From the NCBI GenBank assembly GCA_022695795.1, contig MU404105.1, forward strand, positions 1 through 64,000: a stretch of 64,000 nt of DNA, given 5' to 3'. Below, piece by piece: positions 23,550 through 35,851 of the stretch. The notes under the pieces are model-generated. The model was not told the origin of the DNA. It ran no database searches and saw only the letters and a list, made by a program, of their open reading frames with translations. Made by a program: the position numbers and the translations under genes. Origin of the DNA: Biscogniauxia marginata. Its lineage: Eukaryota; Ascomycota; Sordariomycetes; Xylariales; Xylariaceae. Every line of letters begins with the position of its first letter. The first letter of the stretch is position 1.

Positions 23550-24545
23550 CTAATATCTCTTGCCTTCCCGAAGAGTATCCGCATACTCCTCCAGCGGACT
23601 TCTGATCAACTTGGTCTCGCTCCACAGGTTGGGGGTCAGGAATCCATAGCAGTTCGAGATGGCGGCAAAGGTAGCCTTTAGCGTGTTCTCGAGGGTCTTG
23701 GTCGAACCGGAGGACGAGGTGTAGGCGTCCTCGATACCAGCGAGCTGAAGAAGACGCTTGACGGCGGGCGAGGCGACGATCTGGGTACCACGGGGAGCAG
23801 GGATCAACTATAAACAAGGTCTCGTTAGTAACGCTCCACCACATGTTATATATCATGGAGAGCGAGTCGGATTGACATACTCGGACCGTAACAGAGCCAC
23901 ACTTTCCACTCTCCTTGACGGGCAGAGAGTGAGGCAGACCGAGGTTGGTTCCCCAGTAACCACGTCGGATGGGGATGACGCTCAGCTTGGCAATGATGAT
24001 GGCGGCACGGATAGCTGTAGCAACTTCCTTCGAGGTCTTGATACCGAGACCGACGTGACCCTCCGAGTCACCAATGATGACGATGGCCTTGAATCGAGTA
24101 CGTTGACCGGCGCGGGTCTGCTTCTGGACAGGCTTGATCTGTAATGGCGAGCGACGTTAGCATGCGCTTGTGTATTCCCCGACAGCGAATCGTCCCAATT
24201 TTATTCTTCTTTTGCGCGGGAAAATCGTACCTTCATGACTTCATCCTTCAGTTTGGGCAGGAAGAAGTCAACAATCTGGTACTCCTTGATGGGGAGCGAA
24301 TGTAGGTAGATTTCCTCCATGCTCTTGATCTTGCCGGCCTTGACGAGACGGCCTAGCTTGGTGACGGGCATCCATTCCTTCTCGCTGTCCTTGTTGCCAC
24401 CACGTCGGCCTCTGCCTCGTCCACGGCCACGGCCTCGGTCGCCGCCTCTGGAACCGAAACCACCACCACGAGCACCACCAGGACCACCAGGACCACCAGC
24501 ACCGCCAGCACCGCCAGCACCGCCGGCACCGCCTCGGTCAGCCAT
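23550..24545 (-). CDS. RPS2: 40S ribosomal protein S2 (uS5)
   Basis: Rps2/uS5 is a small-subunit protein at the mRNA entry site and decoding region. The exons are 24231-24545, 23881-24138 and 23550-23807, giving 276 residues. The N-terminus holds a GGAGGAGGAGG run and a [10 protein letters not shown] block, a typical arginine-methylated RGG region of eukaryotic uS5. Next comes the conserved [12 protein letters not shown] segment and the double-stranded-RNA-binding S5 domain ([20 protein letters not shown]) near residues 100-170. The S5 C-terminal domain ([19 protein letters not shown]) closes the protein. Both introns start GTA and end TAG or CAG. The N-terminal Gly run is longer than in yeast Rps2 and is coded by a GC-rich triplet repeat. 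Confidence 0.97.
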
Positions 24546-26181
24546 CTTGGATTAATCGAAGGTGAGGGGGGAAATTGGCTGTCGAGAATATCGTGAGTAC
24601 GGGGGGCGGAGTGCACAAGAAAAGCTGTTCTCGTGTGGTGGTTGTCTGGGAGGGTTCACCCGACTCTTGAAAAGTGTAGGGAAATTTCGTGGAGGGGTCT
24701 GTATTAACAAAATTTTGGATTTTGGATAGGTTTGTGGGAGACAGTGCGCCCCAACCGAAAAGCTATAGGTGGTCTGTGCTTGCAATTGAGATGGGGCCCG
24801 CATTTATCGGCAAGGGTCCTTATCGATAATTACTAACCCCATATAATCTGTACCCGCGGGTACGGTTGTGAGTGGGTCTACCTTTGCATCCCGGTGGCAG
24901 CAGCTGGCGAGAACTTGGCCTCTATAGACATCATCGCTCCTCCATGGATACCTTATGTACCTACACAATGGACATACCTTGGGTACATAACGACGCATTC
25001 CAGAGACATATCAAAACAATCGGGTGTAAGCCGAAAGAAACCCTCCAAGCTTGTGGAGTCAAGAAGAATATATATCACCTCAAAGTACCTAGTTAGGTGA
25101 GGCAGAAGAAAACAGATTCAAGATTCTTCTAGATTATGAGAAATCTACATATGAAAAACGATGGAAGTTATGAACCGATGGTTAAGAAATCGAAAGGAAT
25201 ACTCTAATCAGGATGGCTCCATCTGGAGATAAGAGCCAACAAGAACCTAAGTATTTACTATCCACGAAAATTGTATTACAGCAATAAGAGTACAGACGAA
25301 TGGGAGGGAATGAGCGACGGCGAACATGCGATGAGGTTCATACATATTAGATGAAAAAAAAGGCTGGGCATAGCAGAATTCGAGACGGAATATGGGGTTT
25401 GCAGAGTTTTTATTCTTCTTGCCTATTTACGTGCGGAGGGAAGTGTGACTCCTAAGGAGGGTGAAGTCACTCACGACAATGAGCCAACATAGGCGCTGTC
25501 TAAAATGCCCTCGTATCCCGCACCAAATTTCCTCCACAAGAAATTAGAGTTCTCCTCTTGAAAGGAGTCGAACGTGTATATCGTATCGTGTGACTAGGGC
25601 GCAAGCATGCTCCCAAAAGTCCGCGATCGTGCGTAGGATGGTAGATATCTTCAGTATCTCAACCCTCCCTTTCACCCGCCTGCGTACTTATACGTACGGC
25701 TGCGAGTATCTCCTAATAACCTCCACAAATCGATCACAAATTGCCAGTTTTTTTCGTCCAAATACTGCTTCGCCCATTTTCAATTCTTGCGTTTTCCTTC
25801 TTTTGCTCTCTAACCTCCCGTCTATGCTGCAATTTGGTCGTATTTGTACCCGAAAATTGGTGGCGGGCACCTAAACTCGCAGAAAGGAGAAGTCGTAAAA
25901 ATAATTTTTTTTGGGTCCAAGAATGTTTTGGGTCTGGTTGATGCAGAATGGCGCGCGCGCAATGGGTATGTGGTATGACTAAGAAAGGAAAAATAAAATA
26001 AAAATGAATAAAACAAGTCGCTAATGCCATGGAGATGATCCTAAACCGTCAAATTATGCAACAATCTCTTTTTTTCTTCCAATGGTGCATCCGGGTGATG
26101 CTCTGAAAATGGTAATAGCGCTCCAGAGGTGCCATGGGGCAAGCCCACAAAGTGTTGGCAGCGGATTCTAGCTGAGAACTC
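24546..26181. other. Intergenic region, RPS2 promoter side and cyclin 3' side
   Basis: About 1.6 kb between two minus-strand genes. The part next to 24545 contains the RPS2 promoter and leader. The part near 26181 should be the cyclin 3' UTR. No gene or RNA gene is recognisable. Confidence 0.5.
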
Positions 26182-27613
26182 TTAAGAGACCATCTGACTG
26201 CTGTACTCCTCATACGAATATGTTGAGTACTGCTGGGCTTGCTGCCGTTGGGAATACCCGTTCACGCCAGAAGCCGGCGGAGTGGGTGTGACCGGACACC
26301 GTGGTGGTGCATATTTGTTCATAGGGTCCGACGAGCCAAAGCACATCCCGTCCGGAGTGATAGGGGGCGTCATGTACCCCTCAACGGCGCTAGCGACGGG
26401 ACCGTTTCCCTTCTGGGGTGTGCTGTAAATGGTGGAGTTGCTTGTCGACAAGGTCGGCTCTGCGGGAGGTGTAGGGGGCGTTTGCTGAGCTCGTCGAGAG
26501 ATGGCAGCTTGTTGAGCCAAAAATTCTACCAGCCTCCCAGACACACGCGACAGATGCGGCGAAGAGTATTTCCTTGATAGCGTCACCGATGGTTGATGCA
26601 AATGCTGGGACAAGGCCAGGACCGTAACGTTCTCGACATGGTCCCATTCGCCGTCGTTGACTTCCGGCCGTCCTAATATCGCTCGAGCAAGGGCCAGCGA
26701 CGCACGCGCCATTATTGAAGGCTTGGTCGAAACAAAGTCTCGGTGGTACAGAGCGATCTCGCAGAGGTACGCCGCCATGTGCTCTACTTCTCGGTCGTCG
26801 GCCTCTTCGGCAACTATGAGCTGGGTGAAAAAGTCCACGGTTGGATGGCCAATAGTCCACTCCAGTGTGTTAAGGACGTGCATCTCCATCTGGGTGAACA
26901 TGCCCGAATCGTAAAGCCCACAACACATGTTGTTCAGCTCATTGATCTGAGGAACCCTGTCTTTCTTATCACCGTACTTGGCGGCGATCAAGAGAGCAGC
27001 ACAACCAACGAGTTGATAATGCTGCTTATAGACGACCCGCTTAGAGCAGTAGCGATCCAACAGGTTGACTGTGAGAAACAATGTCTCAGGCAGAAGTGCG
27101 AAGGCAGCGTGAGCTTCGATGAGAAAGTCGATCAGATACGGCCTCATAAACCATTGAATCTCGCGCTGCATATCGATCAAGTTGGCGTCAGGTAACGTCT
27201 CGTCCTATTGAATAATGAGTCACTCATGCCCAATGCCTATGGATACAGTGTGGAAATAGGTAACAAATCTACGAGAATGCAGCCCAGCGTTGCTCAATGG
27301 AGCGAGTGGAGGCGATACGTAGATGCAGTCTCGTGACAGAGATGAGATTACAGGGCTATCATTGAAAAACATAATCCGTGGTTCTAGACGGGGCGGGGCG
27401 GGGCGGATAAGATGAGAGGCAACTCACTTCCATGTGTCTCAAGTGCTGCATGATATCCTCCAGATACTCGTCGCCAGCGAGGCGAGAGAGGTCATTGGCA
27501 ATCATCTCTTGTCTGTTGCGTGCCAACATCTTTGCAGCATCCTTCAGGTTGATGCGTCGGGGCTCATCGGTTTCGACGAAGTAGCCGCAGTCTGCAGAGG
27601 TAGAGTACGCCAT
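26182..27613 (-). CDS. G1/S cyclin (Cln/Puc1 family)
   Basis: A cyclin of the yeast Cln / fission-yeast Puc1 type, which activates the main CDK for passage through G1. The exons are 27428-27613 and 26182-27204, giving 402 residues. A 60-residue leader rich in charged residues (KDAAKMLARNRQEM, YLEDIMQHLRHME) precedes the cyclin box, about residues 75-200. The box shows the MRPYLIDFLIEAH helix, LFLTVNLLDRYCS and the ALLIAAKYGDK helix. A second, looser cyclin fold follows, then a tail from about residue 290 rich in Pro, Thr, Ser and Gln. That tail has several TP/SP sites (TPPTPP, STPQKG, MTPPITPDG), consistent with CDK-regulated turnover by a PEST-like region. The 223-nt intron carries a G-rich run on the plus strand. 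A cyclin B assignment is less likely, since no destruction box is seen. Confidence 0.9.
27386..27412. other. G-rich run in the cyclin intron (possible quadruplex)
   Basis: The plus strand reads GGGGCGGGGCGGGGCGG, with three runs of four G and a flanking GG. It lies in the intron of the minus-strand cyclin gene, about 15 bases past the splice donor, so the transcript carries the complementary C-rich sequence. A DNA quadruplex or i-motif is possible but untested. Confidence 0.4.
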
Positions 27614-30600
27614 GGTGATAGAGTGGTGGAAGAGGTCGAGTCTGACTAGAATTGAGTACTAAAAATCGAATTCGGCACTGAGGACGGTGCTATCGGTGAA
27701 AGAGTGACGGTCAGGTTCTCCAGGAATCTTGGGTTGGCTCAAGTGAGTGTATTAAAGCGGTTGTCGCGGGCGGATGCTGAAGGAGTGAATTATCGCTGTT
27801 GGACAGACCGCATAAGTATTATAGTATTAAGGAGCGTGGTGAACAGTATCTAAAAACACAAAAATGAGTGACAATGGCCAATTGGTTGCCGTGGGATGGT
27901 GGTGAGGCGTCGAGATGGAAATAAAAAGGCCGGGGGAAGATGACGGTTTAAAGGAGACGTCGAGTGAATTGGCTCTGGAGCGAGGATTGGTTAGCGTGAG
28001 GCACCAGGGACCGAGAGTTCACACTGGATGGATCAGGGCACGGCCTTGAGAGATCTCAGCCATTCTGATTCGACCGACGAGCTGTGGGGAAAGACTTCCT
28101 ATCCTGGCACACGGCGAGCGGTGTCTCTGGTGCAGGCAAGAATCCTCGACGAACTAGGAGTGCATACAAGACGGTGTTGGGCCTAAGGTTACGAGGGGTG
28201 CTTAAAGAAGAGGTATCCCTTACCGCCACGGTGAATCGACAGGAGATTAGGCGATTCCTGAGGAAGCTGGGTGGGAACAACGAGTTAACGAGTCCCACGG
28301 GGCAATTCTGTCTGCTCGGCGCAAGAGACGAAGCGTGCGTGAGTGTGGAGTATACCGCTGGAACACTGGGGACCCGTCGGCATGTAGCTGCATAAGGGAG
28401 AGGTCGAATCAGAACTATTCAAGAGCACGTGGGGAGGAGACAACTTGGATCGGAGAAGCTGCTCTCCTGCATCGAAACATACCTCTACACCGGCAACGCT
28501 TCTAACAGGCTGTAGTACTTGAGATGAGTGGGCTCATGTAGGGCTCGATGATGGGCTCCTCAGATCGGTAGCAGACTCTATAGGTATATCAAGACACCTA
28601 ACAAGTCCAAGACCGATATCTCCTGGGATCAGATCCACTAGATTGTGATGGGCCAGAGACAAGAATTCCTAGTACCGCTGGCACGAAGGAGCGTCGGCAA
28701 TCATCCAAATTGACTATCTATCGGGCGAGGACAGACAAGACTACTCGCTCTCCCCAGGGTGTTGTGGTTCGGCGAAGGGGGTGGGCTGCTGTTCGACCGA
28801 GGAATGGGGAGAGATATCGAACCGATCAAGACGGCGGCGCGAGGAGGGATGATGGGAGGGAACGAGCCTAAAGTAGGGAGAGGGAATGTGGCAATCAAGA
28901 GATCCCTCGTCAGATAAATTGCGAGGAATTCCAACAGTATTGCCGACAAATCGTCTCGAGGAGGAAGAGGGAGGGGATTAGTTGTCTAATAAAGCAAAAT
29001 ACAATTTGCTGCCCTCGTCATTTATCTGCTCTGCTCTGCTTCGACTCGACCCTACTTTTCGTCCTGTTCTTTTCGTCTTTGCACGGGCCCGGGGATTATC
29101 TCTCCTCCTTCCCTCCTTTTCTCAATGAACAGGGAGACTTGAGCGTCAGGGAGATGTATCGAGAGAAAGGGAATGAGTGAATCGGATGGAGGAGGATAGA
29201 GGAGAGGTAGGGAAGAAAGGAGAGATGGCCTCGAGTTGGAGGAGGATGGAGGAGATGAAAAAGGATTGGAAGAGATGGACTGACTGGATTTAGCTGGTAC
29301 TTTTAAGACAACGGGCCAAGCGTGGTGGATTGTATGTAGAATACCGCCGTGAGCAGCAGAGGTAAGTACGGTAGGTAGGTACCTTTTCTAGCTTAGTTGG
29401 ATATAGTGTACGAGGTACGTACCTCTCGTGGTACCCACAGGACCACCAGGAGCCACTACACAAATGGCCGGGGGCCGGGATGAGCCCAGCAGGGCCCTGC
29501 CTGCCTAGCAGCACCGGCAGCAGCAGGGCCCTGGCCGCCTGGGAACAAGGGCACGCGCTCCCAGCCAGTCAGTTGGCGGTCGAGGTACAAGACTAAAAGT
29601 ACATTCATTGATTGATTGATTGATTTGCAACGGTGGGGATTTGGGATGGGTGTCAATGTGTGAGAGTGTCGGTCGGGTCACTTCATAATGCCTACTGCAC
29701 GACTTGCACCGACTGGAGGTGAAGGAGGGAGGGTACATAAGGTACCGTGCTGCGCTACACACATGTATTTAACTAAGCACCCTTTTATTTTATTCTTCTT
29801 ATTCAATTATCGGGTTAGCTCCCGTCCCGCATCCGCTTCAGACTGAATTAATAATTGATTAACTAGGTACATATTTCAGACACTGTACGAAGTATGTCGG
29901 GTATACACTCTATTAACGGTCGGTCAATTATCAATTGTCAGAATGATAATAAAAATAATAGAAACTCAATTAACGGTCAGAGTTTTATCCTTTTTTTATT
30001 CCCTCATGTACCTACCTCATGTTCTCCGATGATGAAAACTGCGTAGCAAGTTAGTTCCTGACCGTCTCGTTGCTTGTCGTCAACTGGGTCTCCTTACCGA
30101 CCTTAGCTTTCCTATGAAAGAAAAAAAAATTACAGACTGTGGATTTTAGACCGTGTTTGTCTGAAGGTGGAGCACAGTCTTGCCTATTTTCAAGGGACCC
30201 AAGCTACGTATTAAAATGCTGGCTTAGTTGGGAAACTTGATATTTACATGGATTTGACAGGTACGCGAAAGCATTGGTGATTGCGGATTACGGAATATAT
30301 ATTTCTTAGTCCTAGACGGGGATAAAATCATAATTAATGGACACTGTACTCCTATAATAACGATGACGATATTATAAAGGGAAAAAAGTTTTAGGGCCGT
30401 ATACATAAATACACAGTACGAAAGACACCTGATATCTCATGTTTGTCGTAGCAATGCATATATCCACTGATTTAATGATACGTATATATGAATAAATGTA
30501 CATAGGTAACATAGTGGACCTGATTACAGGTTACCTTCTTATAAGTATACCTACCTCACAATGTACCTATTCAGTATACGTTGATCACTCTAAACTCGCA

Positions 30601-33600
30601 TGGCCGTGATATCAAGGCCCGGTCTTCCTTGTCGCAATTGCGAAGATAACATTTAATAGGTGCCTCAACTAAGGTCCAGGAATGTGGACAGGTCAAGAGT
30701 TTATTGCACATACCAATATTGAACCAGTCATATATCGTTGTGTGCCCATTGTTTGTTTGGCAATCGCATGAACGAAACAAACGAACGAACGAACGGAGGG
30801 TCTCCTGTGCGGCCATTGTGTATGCGTGTGTGGGAAGAATGTATACACCCGACCCTACGTACTCAGGTCTACCAAGTATATATATCCATTGTCAAAGTGG
30901 ATTTCGACACATGTCGATGGGCGTATGCACGTAATGCGATTGATTCCTTCGAAGTAGGTACGTGACTATCGCCATTGGCCACATGCGCCTCCGTGTCCTC
31001 TCGTCCTCTGCATCGTCACTGGTCATTTACTTAGTACTAGCACAAACCTCCTTTCACCTAATACCCAACACCGACATGGGTCCCTTCATTTGCTGGTAAC
31101 CGGCGACGTTTTCGAAATGGGGAGTCTCTCCACATGATATCAGACCTAGCCACAGCCAAGTAGGCAATGCTAATAAAAGCATGCAACAGGCGATGACACA
31201 GTAAGGAGACGGATCTAGGGCACTGGACGTGGTGCGTTTTGGATGGGATCGTGGCGGTGGTGTCGTACCGTGCCGGGAGTGCGAGCTTATGATTTACTTA
31301 CTGACGCGACGAGCCCCCTAAAATGGCGCTGCCTCCTTTCAAGATGCATTCAATTCATTTCCAGATGTCCTTCCACGACTCTCATAGGCCCGCAGCTACG
31401 GCTGACAGCTACTTACCTGTATGTATGCAGCTCACTTCCCATGCACTCTGCATTCATTACACATACGTATGTAGCTAAATTCTCTCCCACGATGCACACC
31501 ATCATTATTAGACACATATATACCTGCCAGCCTACCTAACCAGCTCGCTGCCTACCTATGAATGATATCTATCTCCTCCAGACAGTGTCATACCTGCGAC
31601 ATGATACGATTGACCGTCTAAGCTAGCCTACTGTACAGTGCAGATCTGCCTTAATAGGGGCAACATGCTGCGTATGTACTGTACATACGTATGTGTTACT
31701 CGTAGATCGTACAGTTTGGTTAGACAGCCCGACGTTCCCGGGCCTTCGGTGGGAATAGCAGCTAATGCACACCACTGACGCCTCAGAAATGCTGCCTCTT
31801 GATTAATCAATCGTGTCGAGAATGATACTTGCGTCAAAACCTGCAGGTGCTAATAATACGGAGGAGTCAGAAAGACCACTTTACACGCTCGCTCTCAGAC
31901 ACGCAGCACAGTCCACCCGGAAGACTAAGAGCATGTTGCCATCCCTTGACCCCCTATGAAGCAAATCCTACTTGTATGAGTACGGAGCAGAAGCGTGAAC
32001 TCACACGCTAGCCTAAGTTCGCGCATGGTCCCCAAGAGTCCTGCGAACGGGGAGATGCTAGGTAGATAGCGAGCAGGGGATGATTCTAGCGTTGCTTCAG
32101 CCCTTGAAAACCTGCAAGAATTCCAAGCAGATGGACGGCCCATTCGCGCCAATCAACTATACCGTCGGTGTCCTGGAGCCAATCAAGCTGTCCTGACGCG
32201 GTCCTACACGACTTTGAAAACCCAATTAATCATGCGTGTCATGTGTGAAAAGATCCATCTCGTTGCGTCCGGCTCCGTAGCTGTCATTGCACAATGCAAG
32301 AAGCTCTTTGCCTACCTAACATTTAGGCCTACCCGCAAGGCAAAAAGGCAAAACACCTTCTCGATCCATACTGGCCCCGGCCTTGCAGTCCTGACACGCG
32401 ACGGGCTACATTCCTTCTAGCCTGGTCGCATCAGCTTACGACAATCTATGCCTCTAACGCCAATGGGACGGTTTAGCAGTGATGGACCAACGACCAGGCC
32501 ACGACCAGGCCGTCTCGTTCGGAACCTCCCACGGCCTATTCAAGAAGCCCGGGGATAATAACAATAACATTAACCAAGTCTCAACTTTCTTTCTATTGGC
32601 CCCCGCTTCGATGCAAGAGCGAGATACACTGCATATATCGAATTTGTATGATACCATCGTTGAGGTATATCGAAGGCCAGAAAAGGCCTATCTGGTACCA
32701 ACCTGCCTATCGTACATTTGATGTAAGTCAAAAGCCGTGTTACCGGCAGGATGGATAACTAGTTGGTTTTAAACGTGTCGTAATTGGACTATTGATTGAT
32801 TTCAAGCTGCTGTGCTCCCGCTCCTTGTGGGACGCTTCATCCCATTCCACCGATCATAACTCCAGCTACAAATTATAGGTTAGCCCCTTCTGACGATCTA
32901 TTAACAGGTACGCCTTTTTCATCCCTAAATCACAAGGCGGGGGAGAGTTATAAAAAAAAAGTTCTACGACCCGCCTCTCCACGCGTCTTGGCTTAATAAA
33001 AGGATGTTTGTAAGGGATCCCAAATATGTGACACCGTGACGTTGTCTACCTACCTAGATAAATATACAACTAATTATTATCTAATCGTCTGTCTTCCAAG
33101 TACCTTACCTACCTACCTATTTCCAAACAATACCTGTTGAGGCAAGACTGGGCGTCTATTTCAATACCATGCATATTTCTAAATCCAGCTACATCTTTCA
33201 TAAAAAAGATATTGTCCCTTACAGGGCATAGAATAAGCACTGTGGCCTTATACGACATATTATTAATCTAGTCAGCAGGTCTCGTAAGCAACATCATTAA
33301 ACATATATACTCATGCTACATATATCAGGAGCTTTTAAAGCGGGATCTCGGACACAGCGAATGCACAGTATTGCTTTAGGAATTCAAATTTCCAACAATC
33401 GAATTCTTAGCTCCTGCAGAGCCCATCACAGATATTGGGTGTATCTATCTTGCAGCACACAGATGCTTCCGCAGCACGTACATATGTACATCCACATAGT
33501 CTACGTGCATATCCCGTGTATTACATACAAGCCCACCTCAACATATACGTAGCAGCATTACCGACAAGCCGGTGCCCGGCAGCAATGAAGCAGTCGCCTT

Positions 33601-33712
33601 ACATTGCCTTGCCTAGGGTGACATCACGCTACCTTGAAGCTATTCTTCATTCCTCATTCCTCCTTGCTTCTCGTTTATCAAAACGAGTCTCATAGGCGGC
33701 GGGCCATTCGAT

Positions 33713-33756
33713 CTACACACACACGCACACACGCACACTCACGCGCACACACACGT
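33713..33756. repeat. (CA)n/(CACG)n microsatellite
   Basis: About 44 bases of CACA with interspersed CG (ACACGCACAC, ACGCACAC) in the gene desert. Confidence 0.85.
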
Positions 33757-35047
33757 ACCCATAGGCGCATGGCGTTTGATCCCACAAAACAAAGTCTATG
33801 TGTCCAATAGGTACCTTATTGCAACCATTGTCGCTCACGCGCCGTTCCACGACAGAAGCTGGAAGGCATCTGGCTTCCGCTCGGCACCGTACATACTACA
33901 TAAGGTACCCTTCGTGCGCTCTTGTTTCCTCTTATTAGCCACATCCTTTGCCTGCGTAGAGGGGCGGGTCTGACAGCGTGAGCCCACAACCGTGACGCTT
34001 AAGAACGCAAATCCGAATTATCACAGATGTATACTTGAGCGATATTCCAATGATTCCGCACCCCCCCCCCTTCCTTTTTCACTCCTTCGTAAACAACAAG
34101 GCTTGCCTTAGCGGGATGCCTGTAAGCGTGAGAATTCATCCTCACCTCAGATCTCTCTCACCCATCGTCAAAGAAATCGCGAAATCCCTTTACCCCTCAT
34201 TACGCCCGACAGTTGGCTCACCACCCCCCCACATCGGAAGATCGGTGGCATGTTTCAACATACACATGAGCCGTCCAACTTCCTTCTAGTCTCCCAAGGG
34301 CTTTTGGAGGGGTTTATTTGGGCTTCTCGCTTCTCGCTTCTCTCCAGACGAGCTGAAGGTTGACGGAGAGCCAATAGGAACTCCAGGGGACTCTCTCACT
34401 GAAACCCATTGTGCAGCTACGCTAACACCATTACTAAGACTCGGGCCAACCAACGTGAGAAGACCTATCTAACCTAGCCTACTTGTTCATATGCTTAGGC
34501 AGACGTCGTCTTATCAGGCCTGGGTATAGCAAGGGATTCTCGCGTGCTCGATCAACAACAACATCGGAATCTGCACCGGTATGTAGTTCTCAATGTGAGT
34601 TGATATGTAGAAGATCTGGGCTGCTGTCGTGAGCGCTACAGCATGCAATCCACACCTTCAGGCTCTGTCCCGATTCCTCCATTGGAGAGTCCTGGGTGGC
34701 TTCTCTAGGTGGCTTATCGATAGACCAGAGTTAATAGGTTAATAGATTATTCGCAGAGATCTCGCATATACGAGCAGTAGGCGGCAGGCCAAATGAACTA
34801 GGCATGCATTACTGAGACGATTCTTGCCCATACAATCAACGCTAATCTATCTAGTCGATGATGAAATCTTGAATCGGGGACGCGAAACAAAATGCAAAGA
34901 ATGCATCGTGATATCCCGAGCCGATGCACGGTACAGATTGAAAAGCCCTCAGCCCTATCACGAAGACGGATCTTGTTACGCACTGTGCAGCCTCGGTAGT
35001 AGAATATGCCATTCAAACGCACTGGTTTCTGCTTATATAAGCTCAGG

Positions 35048-35071
35048 CCTGGCTGGCTGGCTGGCTGGCTG
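35048..35071. repeat. (CTGG)n microsatellite
   Basis: About six copies of the CTGG tetranucleotide in tandem, complementary in type to the CAGC run at 5518. Confidence 0.85.
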
Positions 35072-35826
35072 AGTTTCCGCAAGGTACATAAGGTACCTAA
35101 CTTGATGGGGTATCATCTTCTCCTTTTCGATCGGCCAATTCCTCTCCTTCAACATAAAAATATTTAAAAGTCGAAACTATTCTCTATGTTACATAGTATA
35201 CTCATACTTACACAGTGAGTAGAGATAACGTGGAGTAAACGACTGTAGCATTGTATCTCTCGAATCGATTTAATCTATGGACGTCAATGACTTAATCACT
35301 TACCTACCTAGGTTAGTAGGTATTTTACTTACATATAGTAAAGAAGATCGGATATTAAAACGCCAGGAACTATAATTGACACCACTACGGTTTAACCTCG
35401 CGCACATCAATATAGCTCATAAATATTGAAGTATACGTCTACGAAAACGAAGCTCTCTAAATATGGCTAGGTAGGCACGAAACTCCAATCATATCTAACA
35501 TACCTACTAAATGATTTAAGAACCTACCTAAGGTTATGTCAATTCAAAATTGGTAGGCCTGACTACCTAGTCTTAATGCTTAACTATATAAGACACATGC
35601 AATTTCTCTCAATCCGACATGGGATTTTATCCTTTTTCTCGAAGTAGATCAAATCTCCATATCAAATCTCCTGAGCCCAGCCTCTCAACTCCTATTCTAC
35701 TTTAGTACCTGGTAGAATCACATTGACTGGGGCTAGCCACCGAATTAATGTACCTTAGCCAGCAGCGACATGATGCTGCTTTTCCAACGCATCCAAGTTT
35801 CACCATCAGCTGTGCTTTGCTTCAAG

Positions 35827-35851
35827 AGAGAAAGAAAGAAAGAAAGAAAAA
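35827..35851. repeat. (GAAA)n microsatellite
   Basis: About five tandem GAAA units in intergenic DNA. Confidence 0.8.
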
